Below are positions 22,767 to 34,290 of a DNA stretch of 64,000 nucleotides, in pieces; position 1 is the stretch's first letter; the number at the start of each line of letters is the position of its first letter. Source of the DNA: Euptelea pleiosperma (taxonomy: Eukaryota > Streptophyta > Magnoliopsida > Ranunculales > Eupteleaceae); the NCBI GenBank assembly GCA_035048495.1, contig CM068551.1, forward strand, positions 12,464,248-12,528,247, written 5' to 3'. The position numbers and the translations under genes are program-made. A model generated the notes under the pieces. It was not told the DNA's origin, made no database searches, and saw nothing but the letters and a program-made list of their open reading frames with translations.

Positions 22767-24456
22767 TGTTACAACTTTGATTGTGCACACTCTTAAGAAG
22801 ATAATACAATAATATATCTCTTAAATATGATATGATGTAGATGAAACAATGCTCTCTCTAGACAACAAAGTGTATGTGTAACAAAGTGAAAGTGAGTGTA
22901 ACTAGGGATGTCAAGTTGTAGTTAGTTTTAAAATCATGGGTTTCCCATAGTCGAACCACAAGGATTGGGAGTGAATGACTAGTGCAAGTGTTACTACAAG
23001 TGGAAAGAGAAAAAATAGAAAGAAGAGTAGTGTGTGATGTATAGTGAATGGATGTTATGAAATGAGAGAAAAAGTGTGCAAATGGTTGAATGTACCACCA
23101 ATGGTGGGCAAATTTTTGAGGAGAAAAATTATAAGAGAAGAAGAGTGCTAGAGCATTAAGATTTGGCCTAGACCCTTCCCCTTTGCTCCTTAATGAGTGT
23201 AGTCCAAGAAGAGAAGAAACAACTAAAGAGTTGCTCTCCCACCAAAGATAAAGAAATGAATCACAAAGATGAAGTAAAAAAAATGATATACCCACTAAGA
23301 CATTTTTAGATAATAAAATCAATACTAGAACATTCTAGTGTGTGAGTGCAAATATGTGAGTTCCTAAGTATCTATAATGCAAGACATAATAGATCAAAAG
23401 AAATCACAAAAAAACTCACAAGAACAAGTAAAAGAAATACCTTAAATCTTCATTAATGTTTTGATATCCAACTATGAAGTATACATGACATACAACATGA
23501 AAGGATACAAAACAACTTCATTAAAAAATTAGAAAAATCTCTATAATGAAGCTCTCATAAACATGGATCTACACTCAATAAGTCACAAAAGGGAGAGGGA
23601 AAATGCCTCCTCTCTAGCCCTAGCTAAGGGTCTAGCCAACCATGGTGTGGATGGCCATGAAAACTAAGTAAAAAAAAAAAATAAGAAAGAGGAAAGAATG
23701 GACTTGCTTGAGATTCTTGGGCTCTCTAAAATAGACTCACTAGAGAAAGGAAGAAGGCCCTCTCATAAGCTCAAAGTGAGCTTATATAGAAGATGGAAGG
23801 TGATGAGGTGGAAGGTGATGTAGAGGAGTGATAGGTGGAGATGAGGTGGAAAGTGGTCAAAGGAGAGCTCATTCTTGTTACCAAAATGGTGTAAGTGATT
23901 CAAATATAATCAAAAGAGTGCCCAAGGTCAAGCTCAAAATGAGGGAGTACACATGGGAGAATGAGATGTGTAAGAAGTGTAAGAGGGTATGTGGAAAATA
24001 AGCTAGAAAGAGGCATGTTATGGGCTTGAGAGAAGACAAGGCATATTCTTTACCACATTAAGCATTCTCCTTCTTGACTTGTCCCTTTCACCCATGTGAA
24101 GGCTCCATGTGGCTTTGATGGCTTGAGAATCCTCTAGAAGGCTCCAATGGCTTGGAATGGCTCCATAAATGTGTGATGGCTTCAATGGCTCTCATGGCTT
24201 GAACAAGTGACTTCATGGCTTGCATGGCTTGAAAATTTATGATAAGCCTCTTAAGAGACTCCAATGGCTTGCAATGGCTCCATACGACGAATGCCCTATA
24301 TGTATCAAATATGCACGTAATGAGGGTCTAAATTGGATAAGTTGTGCATGAGACACCTAGGATGTATTTTACATTAAAATGTAAAGTTATAAGCTCATGA
24401 AACTCGATAATGCCCAAAAGTTAAAACGGATAATAAGCACAAAATGAGCATTATCA
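22767..24456 (-). repeat. 5' LTR of the Athila-like element (1,690 bp)
   Basis: Near-identical partner of 14475-16154. A visible difference is a 10-base insertion within the ATGGCTT array (about 24267-24276), and the poly(A) run is shorter and interrupted. Transcription would start here on the minus strand. Confidence 0.93.
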
Positions 24457-24461
24457 AGTAC

Positions 24462-26150
24462 TATATATCAGTCAGAGACATTGTAATGCCATATCTACTT
24501 TTGTGGCTGGCATGATAGAGTCAACACTTCGGGCACATCTAAAGTCATATATGCCAAGAGATGAAAAAGCTGAAGTTTGGGAAAAATTAGGAGTCAATAT
24601 TATATATTGGCTAGCCTGGAGGGCTAGGACGAAAGCCTTGTCTCGATATGCGCGGGAACTATGGTGAGTCCTACACCGTTGTCCCTGAATTATGTGCTCA
24701 AATCTTATTGAGTAATCCAAACAGCATAACCCAATGGAGTGTAAACATTGACCGTCGCTTCAAATCAATAGTGTTGCATTCCAAGCTTCTCTGCATAGCT
24801 TTAGGATTGGATGTCGCCCAATGATATACATTGATAGTTATTTTTGTAAGTAAATTATGGTGGAGTATTATTATCGGCATGTGCCATCGATGGAAATAAC
24901 GGTCGTTTCCCATCGCAGTGTACATATATCAAATCAGAGAACAACGAGCCATGGACCCAATTTTTAGAGACATTGGCACCTAAACTACTTCAAGATATGC
25001 CAATTACTTTTTTCTGATAGACAAAAGGGGTTATTGGATGTAGTACCAAATGTATTTCCTGGGTCTTATCATCATTTCTGCATGAGGCATTTGTACAAGA
25101 ACTTCAAGACCAAGTACAAGGGAGATCAATTGAAAAATCTAGTTTGGGGTGCTGCATCAGCTTATAAGAAGAGCAAGTTTCAAAGAATAATGAGGGCCTT
25201 GCAAAGAACATCTGGGAATGTTCATCAGTGGATGTCTAATGTTTCTCATCCTCATTGGGATAGGTTAATTTAAAATGTATTTTTTCCATTTGTTGATGAA
25301 TATTTTATCCAACCAGTTTACTTAAACTTTTTCTTAACTTGATAGGTCACATTTTGACACAACTTCAAAATACGATCATCTCACAAACAATGTCTCTGAA
25401 TCATTTAACTCATGGATACTCGAGCTGCGTGACCTACCCGTTGCCCTTTTGATAGAGATGCTACATCTATACTTCATCACACTCATGAACAAAGGTAGGG
25501 AGAAAGTAGAAGATATGTCTTCGGTACAGATGGTCTATCTCCGCGGGCCCACACTGACTTATCTGAGACGGCACATGAAGTCAAACATTTCAAAGTTAGG
25601 AGTTGTTCAGGCACCTTGTTTTGTGTTGAGAGGGGACACGGTGATCGTAGATGGTATGTAGATATGGAGAAAAGGACATGCTCATGTAGAACATGGCAAG
25701 TAAGTGGTAAACCATGTGTGCATGTCATGTTAGTGATCATCTTACGATGTCTCCCTTGGATTGAGTAAATTTCTCTTATTACATTAGTTACTTTATTATA
25801 TTAATGTAATCTTATGTGTATTGATGCTAATGTATATTTCCATTTACTTGTGTAGTTACTGTGCTAATTTATATACCATTGCACGTTACCAAGTCAGTTA
25901 CGAAGACTTTATACACCCCATAAATGATAGACTAGATTAACCTGAGGTAACCATAATTTCTAATCTCTATTATTATGCATTTATTATTTAATTTTACATA
26001 ACTTATTTAATCTCTATTAATTGGCAGGTATCTGTTACTATGTTATCACCACCACTAAGATGACCTTCAGGATACCCCAAAGTGACGAGGCAGAGAGATG
26101 ATGATGAAGCTAAGGGCAGCCAGCATAGCCAACAGAGCAAGTGTGAAGAG
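24462..26150 (+). pseudogene. MULE transposase, core and SWIM zinc finger
   Basis: The stretch begins with the rest of the DNA-binding domain (HCNAISTFVAGMIESTLRAH, WLAWRARTKAL), then SFRIGCRPMIYIDSYF, DGNNGRFP and IKSENNEPWTQFLETLAPKL. The second catalytic region reads ITFF-stop-DRQKGLLDVVPN, where a TGA replaces the usual Ser before Asp. PGSYHHFCMRHLYKNFKTK follows. A GT-AG intron at about 25266-25345 rejoins WDR to SHFDTTSKYDHLTNNVSESF. The SWIM finger CSCRTWQVSGKPCVH is encoded near 25680-25725. Two further introns (about 25767-25856 and 25950-26030) fit. The Pro/Arg-rich tail ends in SKCEE at the insertion point of the next solo LTR. Confidence 0.85.
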
Positions 26151-26509
26151 TGAAATTCTCTTTTAATTATCACGTAAAGTCCTAGAGGGGGGTGAATAGG
26201 AAAATTTTTAATTTCTCTGTGAATTTTATATGGATTAAAAATTAATGATCACACAAGGCGGAAAAGGATCCAACAACCACATTACTAAACATCTATAGAA
26301 CTGTAAGGAATATTTTCATATTCAATTTGGCAAATATTCCGTTTGACATAAAAACATTCTTGTAACCGTTCCTATGAGCACTAGTGTAGTGTAAAGATGT
26401 CGTGGTATGCATACTTCGCCAACTATGTGAAGACTAAAAGATAGAGATAGCAATAATCAGACGATTGACGATAGGAGTCATCTGAGTAACTGTCGATTTG
26501 CCCGTTAAC

Positions 26510-26850
26510 GATCGATTGTACATGTATCCCCAATCGATTGGAGACACTGTGTAATCGATTGGAGACTACGAGGTAGAAACTTATTTGAGCACAATCGATT
26601 GGAGACTCTGTGGAATCGATTGGAGCCTTCGGAACAGAAATCAATCTGAGCACAATCGATTGGAGACTCTGTGAAATCGATTGGAGTCTTCGGGATATAA
26701 AGTTTTATTAGTCAAATCGATTGGAGAATCTTGTGCAATCGATTGGTGCCTTCGGAACAGAAAACTTATTGAGCCCAATCGATTGGACACTTATCCCCAA
26801 TCGATTGGACATGGCCCAATCGATTGGACCAAGTGTACAATAGATTGGAC
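26510..26850 (+). repeat. Array of palindromic CAATCGATTG motifs upstream of an LTR promoter
   Basis: About a dozen copies of AATCGATTG, many extended to the 12-base palindrome CCAATCGATTGG, are spaced roughly 18-45 bases apart. They end about 85 bases before the TATA box of family A copy 1. The other two copies of the LTR have arrays in the same place. Confidence 0.9.
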
Positions 26851-26932
26851 CTTGAACATAAATAGTCTTTCTCAGATCCAAAATTCTAGGTTCCATCATC
26901 CACGTTCCACATGACTCAGGGTCTTGGAATTC

Positions 26933-26940
26933 TATAAATA
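26933..26940 (+). promoter_or_regulatory. TATA box of family A LTR copy 1
   Basis: TATAAATA, in the conserved context GGAATTCTATAAATACAACC, is shared by all three family A copies. Confidence 0.7.
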
Positions 26941-29019
26941 CAACCCTTCTATGCCTTCTATAAACACATACAGAGATACAGCGTGACTCAATCTTCAAGA
27001 GAGATAAGCAAATGCTTTATTTATTAGAGTGTCTATTCGAAGAGCAAGAAGTTTATTTTCCATTCACATCTTATGAGCTTGTTCTCTTCTTGATCAAAGC
27101 TAAGAGCTTGATCCTTTACTTAGCCTAGGTTTTTCACTTCTATATTCAACCTAGTAAGCCTGAGTGTACTAGTGTGACTCAACACCTTTTAAGCAACTTG
27201 GGGTTCAGGGTGTACTGAATCCTTCACTTCTACAAATGCAGAAGTGTTGAGAATTAAGATCGGAGGAGCCGATCGACGGTAGGTTTGGGGTTTACCAAAC
27301 TGAACAAGCAGATAAGGCTTCTTGACTGGAAGGGCACGCGTGGATTCGTGGCATTGATTCAGAGGACGTGGACGCATTGGCAGTAGGCCTTGGCTAAGGT
27401 TAAAAGTTGTATTTGCAACGGTGCTGCATATGTAATCTTTGTTTCGTTTAACTTTTCAGTTAGTGATACTTTCCGTCTGGACGTGGTCCCGTGGTTTTTC
27501 CTTGGCTAAGGTTTTCACATAAAAATCTCTTGTCTTGTGTTATTGTTTGTTTGTGTTCCGTAATCTATCTTGATTAGATCAAACGACAAAAAGACAATAT
27601 ACCACGGAGATATATTTGATTTGAGTCAGTTGTGATAATCCTTTATCAAACAACCAAGGCATACGATTTTATCCCTTTACCATCGATCAGTAAAAACTGT
27701 GTAGGTATAATTAATTTTAAATACCTAATCAACCCCTCCTTCTAGGTATATTGAGTTAAAGAAAACGGACCGGTGGAATTTCAAGAACAATATATGGGTA
27801 AATCTCAGATAAGATATGCAAACATTCACAATGACATGAAACACAAATTTATAGTGGTTCGGCGACTCCATACTTACGTCCACTGTCCAATACTCAACAC
27901 AAGTAATATTATACTATCTCAATCATGCATTACAACATGTCTAATTGAACTAAATAATCAAACAACTAATATTACACTTAGTCTCAATCTAACGAGAATC
28001 GCTTCTCGTTCACCTAGAGAGTCAACTTAGGCCAATAGTTTATTTAGAGAAGCACTCTTCTCATTGATCTACGATCATAAACTCGATCTATATGAGAATC
28101 ACTTCTCGATTACCTTAGAGAGTCACACTAGGCCCGTAGTATTTTAGAGAAAAAGATTTCTCAAGGATTCTACCTTCCTCAACTCAATAGGAAGAAGTTA
28201 GCCCCAACGATAAACGAACCTATGGGCGGGGCATTTTCGGGGAGTAGCCTGCTTCTTCAGACACTTCCTGGCACATACATTAAGGGAGCCATTGAAAGGT
28301 GACTGAAACACTAGAAACGGGGACTACCCGAGCTAATGATAGAGGCAAGAACACTTTCCGGCCAGGTCCCATTGATTGATCATAACGATATCATGGAAAT
28401 GCTGCACGAACCCATATATATATATAGGAACAGAAACAAAATCACCTTGATACTAAACCAGATCGAGCTCGGGATTTGATGAGTACTCACTCATCTACCA
28501 ACCACAAATAATCAAGTTTGACACTTTTGAATTCTATCTCAAAAGGTTTGTTCAAAGAGACACTTACCTTTCGATGAATCCGATCCAATAAAGAATCCTT
28601 CGGGGAAGTATTCACCACAGAGACACTCTGCCATAGATAATCCTCTTCTCCTTAGAAGATGATTGCAGAATCAATACGCTTTGTAGTCTCTTCAAACAAT
28701 TAGAGCATACTTCACACAAGATGATCTATATTTGATTAGGTGAAGCTCTCTTAAACAATCTAGAGCCTTCACAAAAGATGAACCAGATTTGCTCTGGTGA
28801 AGTTCTCTCAAATTCAAATCTCTGAACTCAAGAGATAATAATTAAAGGATGGGAGTCAAGAGATAGCTTGATTGGTTCTCCTTTAATGAAGGGTAGGGTT
28901 CTATTATATAATGATCTACCTTTTCAAGAGAAACGAACCTAAAATAGCCGTTGGACTGATTCAAGTGCACCTAAAATCGCACAAAAGAACAAGTCAAAAA
29001 TAGATCTGGAATGGACGGG

Positions 29020-29310
29020 GTCGACTGCACAATTTGACCGATCGACCGGACTTAGGTCGGCCGCACAATTTGGTTGGTCGACCAATCAGGTCAAAACCTA
29101 AAAATATCCATGCTGAATATCCGATCGGTCGCACATTTTGACCAATCGACCGCACTCCGGTCGGCCGCACAATCTGTCAGGTCGACCGCTTAGGTCAGAA
29201 CCAGAATACCCTTACTGAAAAGTTCTGTTGACCACACCTTTTGACCGATAGATCGGTCAGAGTCAATAGACTCCGATCGCCCACTCAAAATGGTCGGTTA
29301 ACCGGTCTTC
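29020..29310 (-). repeat. GGTCGACC-type palindrome array in family B LTR copy 1
   Basis: Repeated short motifs of the form GGTCGACC, GATCGACCG and GGTCGGCCGCAC alternate with ACAATTTG spacers. On the minus strand they lie upstream of the TATA-like box at 28904-28911. Family B copy 2 has the same arrangement. Confidence 0.8.
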
Positions 29311-29689
29311 GCAGACCTCCCAAAAATCTCAAATAATTATAATAACTATCCTATGTCATTAGGATAGCTTCCAAACGATACCAAAAGAACCGGGAGGCAA
29401 CTAGGGTTAAATTTGATTCGCTGGCAAACGCGCGGTTACCCTTAGATGTATGCAAATATCCACAACACGAGATTCTTGATAGTTGGACGTTCGTAGAGTG
29501 AGAACGTACTTTTGATCATTTGCTTTAAATCTTCATGGTTGAGCTTTGACTTTGTCTTTAGTTGGGCTTGAACACTTGGGTTGTTGTTCTTCATCTTTAA
29601 GTCTTCTTTGAGTTGATAAAATCCACTTGATCTTCAATGCTTCAGTCTTCATCAAACTTCTAACTTAACAATATAATTATACAAAAGAG

Positions 29690-29803
29690 CTAAAAGATCC
29701 TGGGATTGACAACCGAGACTTTTCAGTGAATGTGGCCATTTTCGAACATAATAGTAGGACTTGCAAAGGGCCACTAGGAAGGGGCAAGGGTACATGTAGA
29801 TGA
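29690..29803 (+). pseudogene. MULE transposase C-terminus (zinc knuckle)
   Basis: Directly after the AAGAG target duplication the frame continues from SKCEE into LKDPGIDNRDFSVN and then FEHNSRTCKGPLGRGKG, with a stop at 29801-29803. HNSRTCKGPL is the end of the CX2CX4HX4C knuckle found at the MULE transposase C-terminus; the first two Cys are missing here. Frame continuity across 3.5 kb of inserted DNA supports both the insertion limits and the MULE call. Confidence 0.82.
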
Positions 29804-30499
29804 GGTGACAATCGACGTCACAAAAACTATTTTTAGATTCGTGGGTTTTATAAACTTTGACAGTGGATGAGATGGGTTGGATAGTGGGCCAACCAAGATA
29901 CTTTATTTTATTTCTGTGTTTAAAAGTTGACATAGTAGGTAGGCCAACAAGTTACATTTGATGGTTGTGTTGTCTTTTTTGGATGATGGATAGATGGGTT
30001 AGATAGTGTGCCAACAAAGAGACTATACTTTTGTAATATCATAAACTTTCAAGGTATTAAATATTTTGATAGTAAACTTTATTTGAGATATAAATCTATT
30101 ATATTTAATTATTTAGTTTTTTTGCATTATATGCCATTTGCGACCTTAGGGAGATTTTTAAAATATTTTTTATTTTCTCCGAGTATTTTCGTATATATTT
30201 AGGAATAAATTAATATTATTTTTAGTATTTCGGGCATAACTTTTTACTGTGAGGTCAAAATTACGATATGTTTGATGTTTTAGAATCCTTGTTTTATGTA
30301 GGTCAAATCATCATCTAATATAAATTTTGATATTTCGCTATTTTGGACTTCGAAATTGAGTCTAAAAATTACGTATTTAATTTACAGGAGAATTAATAAA
30401 GTTAATTAATAATTAGGAGTTTGAACATACTTTAACGAATGCGTAGTAGAATTAATATACCGTAGGTTATATGATAGTACCATATACCATACATGAGCT
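29804..30499. other. AT-rich DNA, diverged tandem-like repeat, start of LTR-like relic
   Basis: A phrase of about 40 bases (GGATGAGATGGGTTGGATAGT then GGGCCAACCAAGA) at 29865-29900 recurs in diverged form at 29980-30020. The rest is AT-rich with no coding potential. Sequence from about 30200 resembles gypsy LTR U3 DNA that continues after the solo LTR at 30505-32100. Confidence 0.35.
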
Positions 30500-32105
30500 T
30501 AGGTTATAAGGAATATTTTCATATTTAATTTGGCAAAGATTCCGATTGACATAAAAACATTCTTGTAACCGTTCTACGAGCACTAGTGAAGTGTGGAGAT
30601 GTCGTGGTACGCATACTTCGCCAACTACGTGAAGACTAAAAGACAGAGACAACAAGAATCAGACGGTTGACGACAGGAGTCATCTGAGTAACTGCCAATT
30701 TATCAGTTAACAATCGTTTACGCTCGATTAGAAAGGTAAGTGACTTAGTGGCCATAGGAGTTGGTTAAAATGAACAAAATATAATGGTCAAACTTAGTCT
30801 TTGGACTAACTCGAGTCTAAGTCAATAAAATTGACTAATGGGATAGACCAATCGATTGGAGACTCTGTGTAATCGATTGAAAACTATGAGGTAGAAACTT
30901 ATTTCAGCCCAATCGATTGGAGACTCTGAGAAATCGATTGGAGTCTTCGGGACAGAAACTTATCTGAGTCAAATTGACTGGAGACTCTGAGAAATCGATT
31001 GGACTCTTCGAGACAAAAACTTATCTGAGTCAAATCGATTGGAGACTCTGTGTAATCGATTGGTGCCTTCGGAACAGAAATCTTATTGAGCCCAATCGAT
31101 TCGACACTTATCTCCAATCGATTGACATGGCCCAATCGATTGGACCCAGTGTACAATCGATTGGACCATGTCCAGAATTGGTCCTTCTCAGATCCAAAAT
31201 TCTTGGTTTCACTATCCCACGATCTGCTCGACTCAGGGTCTTGGAATTCTATAAATACAACCCTTCTATGCCTTCTCTAAATACACACAGAGACACAGAG
31301 TGACTCAATCTTCAAGAGAGAGAAAAAAATGTTATATTTATTAGAGTGTCCATTCGAAGAGCAAGAAGCTTATTTTCCATTCACATCTTGTGAGCTTGTT
31401 CTCTTATTGATCAAAGCCAAGAGCTTGATCCTTTCCTTAGCTTAGGTCTTCCACTTCTATATTCGACCTAGTATCCTGAGTGTACTAGTATGACTCAACA
31501 CCATTTGAGCAACTTAGGGTTCAGGGTGTACTGAATCCTTCACCTTTTGCAAAGGCGGGAGTGTTGAGAATTAAAATCGGAGGAGCCGATCGACGGTAGG
31601 TTTGGGGTTTACCAAACTAAACAAGCGGATAAGGCTTCTTGACTGGAAGGGCTCGCGTGGATTTGTAGCGTTGATTCAGAGAACGTGGACGCATCGGTAG
31701 TAGGCCTTGGCTAAGGTTAGACGCTGTATTTGCAACGATGCTGCGTAAGTAACCTTTTGTTTCGTCTAGCTTTTTAGTTAGTGATACTTTTCGTCTGGAC
31801 GTGGTCTCGTGATTTTTTCCTTGGCTAAGGTTTCACGTAAAAATCTCTTATCTTGTGTGATTGTTTGTTTGTATTCCGCAATCTATTCTGATTAGATCAA
31901 ATGACGAAAAAAAAAATATACCACAGAGGTATATTCGATTTGAGTCAATTGTGATAATCTTTTATCAAATAACTAAGGCATGCGATTTTATTCCCTTATC
32001 ATCATCCAGTAAAACTGTGTAGGTATAAATAATTTTAAATACCTAATCAACCATCCTTCTAGGTATATTGAGTTAAAGAGAATGGACCGGTGAAATTTCA
32101 TAGGT
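30500..32105 (+). mobile_element. Solo LTR, family A copy 2 (1,596 bp)
   Basis: The LTR 30505-32100 is flanked by the target duplication TAGGT at 30500-30504 and 32101-32105. It starts TATAAGG (TG changed to TA) and ends GAAATTTCA. It matches copy 1 over its whole length, with an AATCGATTGG array at 30850-31170 and a TATAAATA at 31250-31257. It has extra sequence of about 110 bp before the array (from about 30715) that copy 1 lacks. Confidence 0.9.
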
Positions 32106-34290
32106 GACATTTAAATTAAATAAGTTAATTAGTTAAATTTTGGTAAAATGTAGAATGAAAGAATTAATTGTGTGAAATTTTAAATAAATATTTTTAGGCA
32201 GGTGTGGTGAAATGGCATGTGGACCCCACATGATAAAATCTTTGGCAATGATTTTGGCATCAAAATATTGATATTAAATAAAAAATTATTAATTAAAGAA
32301 AGTATTTAAAAATCAAATTCTAATATTATTACTTTATTTTTGGAATAGATTTAAGTGATTAAATTAATTAAAGAAGAGAGAACTTCTCTCCCATTCATTG
32401 AACCTAGACATATGAGTAATGTATAGAGTGGACTTTACATTATCAAAATTATCCCACTTTGAAAAATCCTTATTTTAGCTAAATCTCTACGAAATATCAA
32501 TCGTTCACTAATCTCGAATCCAACGGTCGAGACTTGACCTTCCAAAAACCCTAAGCTGCCACATCTCTATATAAAGGAGTGTGTGGGAAGGGAGTCCACA
32601 CACCCAAAAAGATTAGAACAAGATGAGAGCCCATAAACCCTCACCATCCTCTCATATTCTCCTTTATCTCTCCATCATTTCTAGTTAAGTTTCTCTCTCA
32701 CCCTCTCTCTCTAGAAACTTAATGAATACACCATTCATCTTCAACTTCAAGGGTAAGGTAAGTACACTCGATAATGATTTTAATCCTCATATTATTTCTT
32801 TTATTTGTTGATGATCATGTGTTTAAGGATACATTTCTAGTTGTGTTAATATTTCATGATGATTTATGGCTTGTAACTTGGAATACCTAGTGATCACATG
32901 TGCTTGCATCATAAAAAGAATGGAAGTGTGGTTGGTCCAATTCGTTAATTACCCTTGGTGGGAATCGTTGCCCTTGGTGGGAAGAAATGAGGACTAGAGT
33001 GTATTTAACATCATCATCATCATGGTTGTATGTTTTTGAACGAGTTAATCTTTTTATTGATATGTTGATTAACATGCTAAAGTAATTATGATATGATTGT
33101 CATTATTGTCTTGTGTACTCATTGTACTTTATTGGGTTTTCGACTCACGGTATTACACCGACAATATTTTAGATTCATTTGGACCGTACATTAGACAAGA
33201 TGTGATAGTAAACAGTGCATTAATGGAGGAGGATATGTCGTCAAATGAAGAACCAAAATGCATTACGTGATTTTAAATTCAATTTTATGGTGTTTTGAGT
33301 TAACCGATATCATAAAGAGGGTCCAATAGAATGGTTAATAAATTAAAAATTGACGGTTGGATGTTTAGCTAGTTGGAACGTTGAATACTTTGTTAATTCA
33401 TTATTTTGACTTAAACTCGTTAACTTGTTTTACTGTGTATAATTTTTATATATGTTGAATGACTGTGATTTTTGGTTTGTAGAATGTTGAAACATTAAGA
33501 TAATTACTGTGATTTTATAAAATTATTTTATGGTAAAATAATATTTTTTCCGCTCTATTTTCTGTTAAGCAGAATTAAGAAAAATAATAACATCTCTAGT
33601 TACAGACCACTTTTCGGGTTTTAGAACTCAGAATTTAGACTCGTGAAATGTGAAAACATCCGTATTGCTATTCTTCTACTTCTGGCATGCAACTGGGACA
33701 AAACTATATAATTAACATGTACAAACCACTTTTCTAGAACCTTTTTTGGACCATCATCAGCTGCTCATTAAGTTTTACAGTCGACAGAAAATAGAACCTA
33801 ATTTTCCACTTCTAGAGTCCGAATTGGACTTCGACTATTTCAAGCAAATATGTCCGGAACGACGATATCTAGTCGATAGCATGAGTCAAATCCCAAATAT
33901 TTGTTAGGAAATGAAAAATGGGACTATTTTCATAAACTTGACCATACAAAAAACTTACTTTTTGTCAAAAAGACCAACGATAGTCAACCTCTTTCTTTTA
34001 AACTATTTAATTGATCAATTGATTGTTTTGTAATATTAAAGTATCTTATTTTGAAACTTTAACCATTTAGTTGACTTTGATCAACCTTTTGAAAAAAGCC
34101 AAAATTTGATCATATGTTGACCTTCACTCACTCTCGTATTTTAATGTTTTTTTTATAGAGGAACAATGGGTAAATTATTGAATTTTCTTTAAAATTATTT
34201 TAGAGTATTAATTTTTTTTTCACATTCTAGATCTTAGGTAAATGGGCCAACCCATGAGTATTTTGGTCGGGTTTGGGCACCCAGATTCGG
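32106..34290 (+). mobile_element. Probable LTR of an unclassified gypsy-type element
   Basis: A TATATAAA box at 32568-32575 is followed by a pyrimidine-rich leader (TCTCTCTC runs at 32695-32720). Sequence near 34255-34290 (GGTTTGGGCACCCAGATTCG then GGGTGTTAT) looks like the 3' end of plant gypsy LTRs. The upstream half probably lies at 30200-30499, split by family A copy 2. No matching second LTR or coding region was found. Confidence 0.4.

Larger units (their letters stand above)
14470..24461 (-). mobile_element. Athila-like Ty3/gypsy retrotransposon, nearly complete
   Basis: The element spans 14475-24456 (9,982 bp) and is flanked by the 5-bp target duplication AGTAC at 14470-14474 and 24457-24461. 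Both LTRs begin TG and end CA (minus sense TGATAATGCT...GTAACA). In minus-strand order: 5' LTR (24456-22767), tRNA-Asp primer site, gag, protease, RT-RNase H, integrase, polypurine tract, 3' LTR (16154-14475). The two LTRs differ by roughly 20-30 small changes by eye over 1.68 kb, so insertion is fairly recent. There is no envelope-like ORF between integrase and the 3' LTR (only about 300 bp). Coding regions carry stops and frameshifts, so this copy is not autonomous. Confidence 0.93.
26297..27788 (+). mobile_element. Solo LTR, family A copy 1 (1,482 bp)
   Basis: The LTR 26302-27783 starts TGTAAGGAAT and ends GGAATTTCA. It is flanked by AGAAC at 26297-26301 and 27784-27788. It lies inside the family B solo LTR. 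U3 carries an array of CAATCGATTG motifs (26510-26850) and a TATAAATA at 26933-26940. U5 ends with a run like CAACCCCTCCTTCTAGG, also seen near the 3' ends of Maximus/SIRE-type copia LTRs. No internal coding region is attached. Confidence 0.9.
26146..29689 (-). mobile_element. Solo LTR, family B copy 1, with a nested solo LTR
   Basis: The LTR runs from 26151 to about 29684. It is flanked by AAGAG at 26146-26150 and 29685-29689. After removing the nested element it is about 2.05 kb. Its minus-strand sense is shown by similarity to the copy at 48576-50176 over several hundred bases, by a TATA-like box on the minus strand at about 28904-28911, and by the LTR end ...GAATTTCA at 26151. The MULE frame resumes after 29689, which confirms the boundaries. 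The 5' terminal base reads TT instead of TG. Confidence 0.82.
12305..29803 (+). mobile_element. MULE (Mutator-like element) with transposase gene, interrupted by nested retrotransposons
   Basis: Plus-strand pieces of one plant MuDR-type transposase gene occur in order at 13559-14474, 24462-26150 and 29690-29803. Between them sit an Athila-like element and a solo LTR, each flanked by a 5-bp target duplication. A left terminal repeat candidate lies at 12311-12354 (...GATATTTGCACTACCCCATGA). A right counterpart in inverse orientation lies at 37758-37790, so the whole MULE may reach there. The transposase has several stops and frameshifts and is not functional as it stands. It sits directly upstream of the BSD gene. 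Confidence 0.8.

Noticed and set aside
26510..26850. Regularly repeated AATCGATTGG motifs considered as a CRISPR-like array
   Set aside because: The repeat is a short palindrome with irregular spacing in plant LTR DNA, and the spacers themselves are similar between copies. There are no cas genes.
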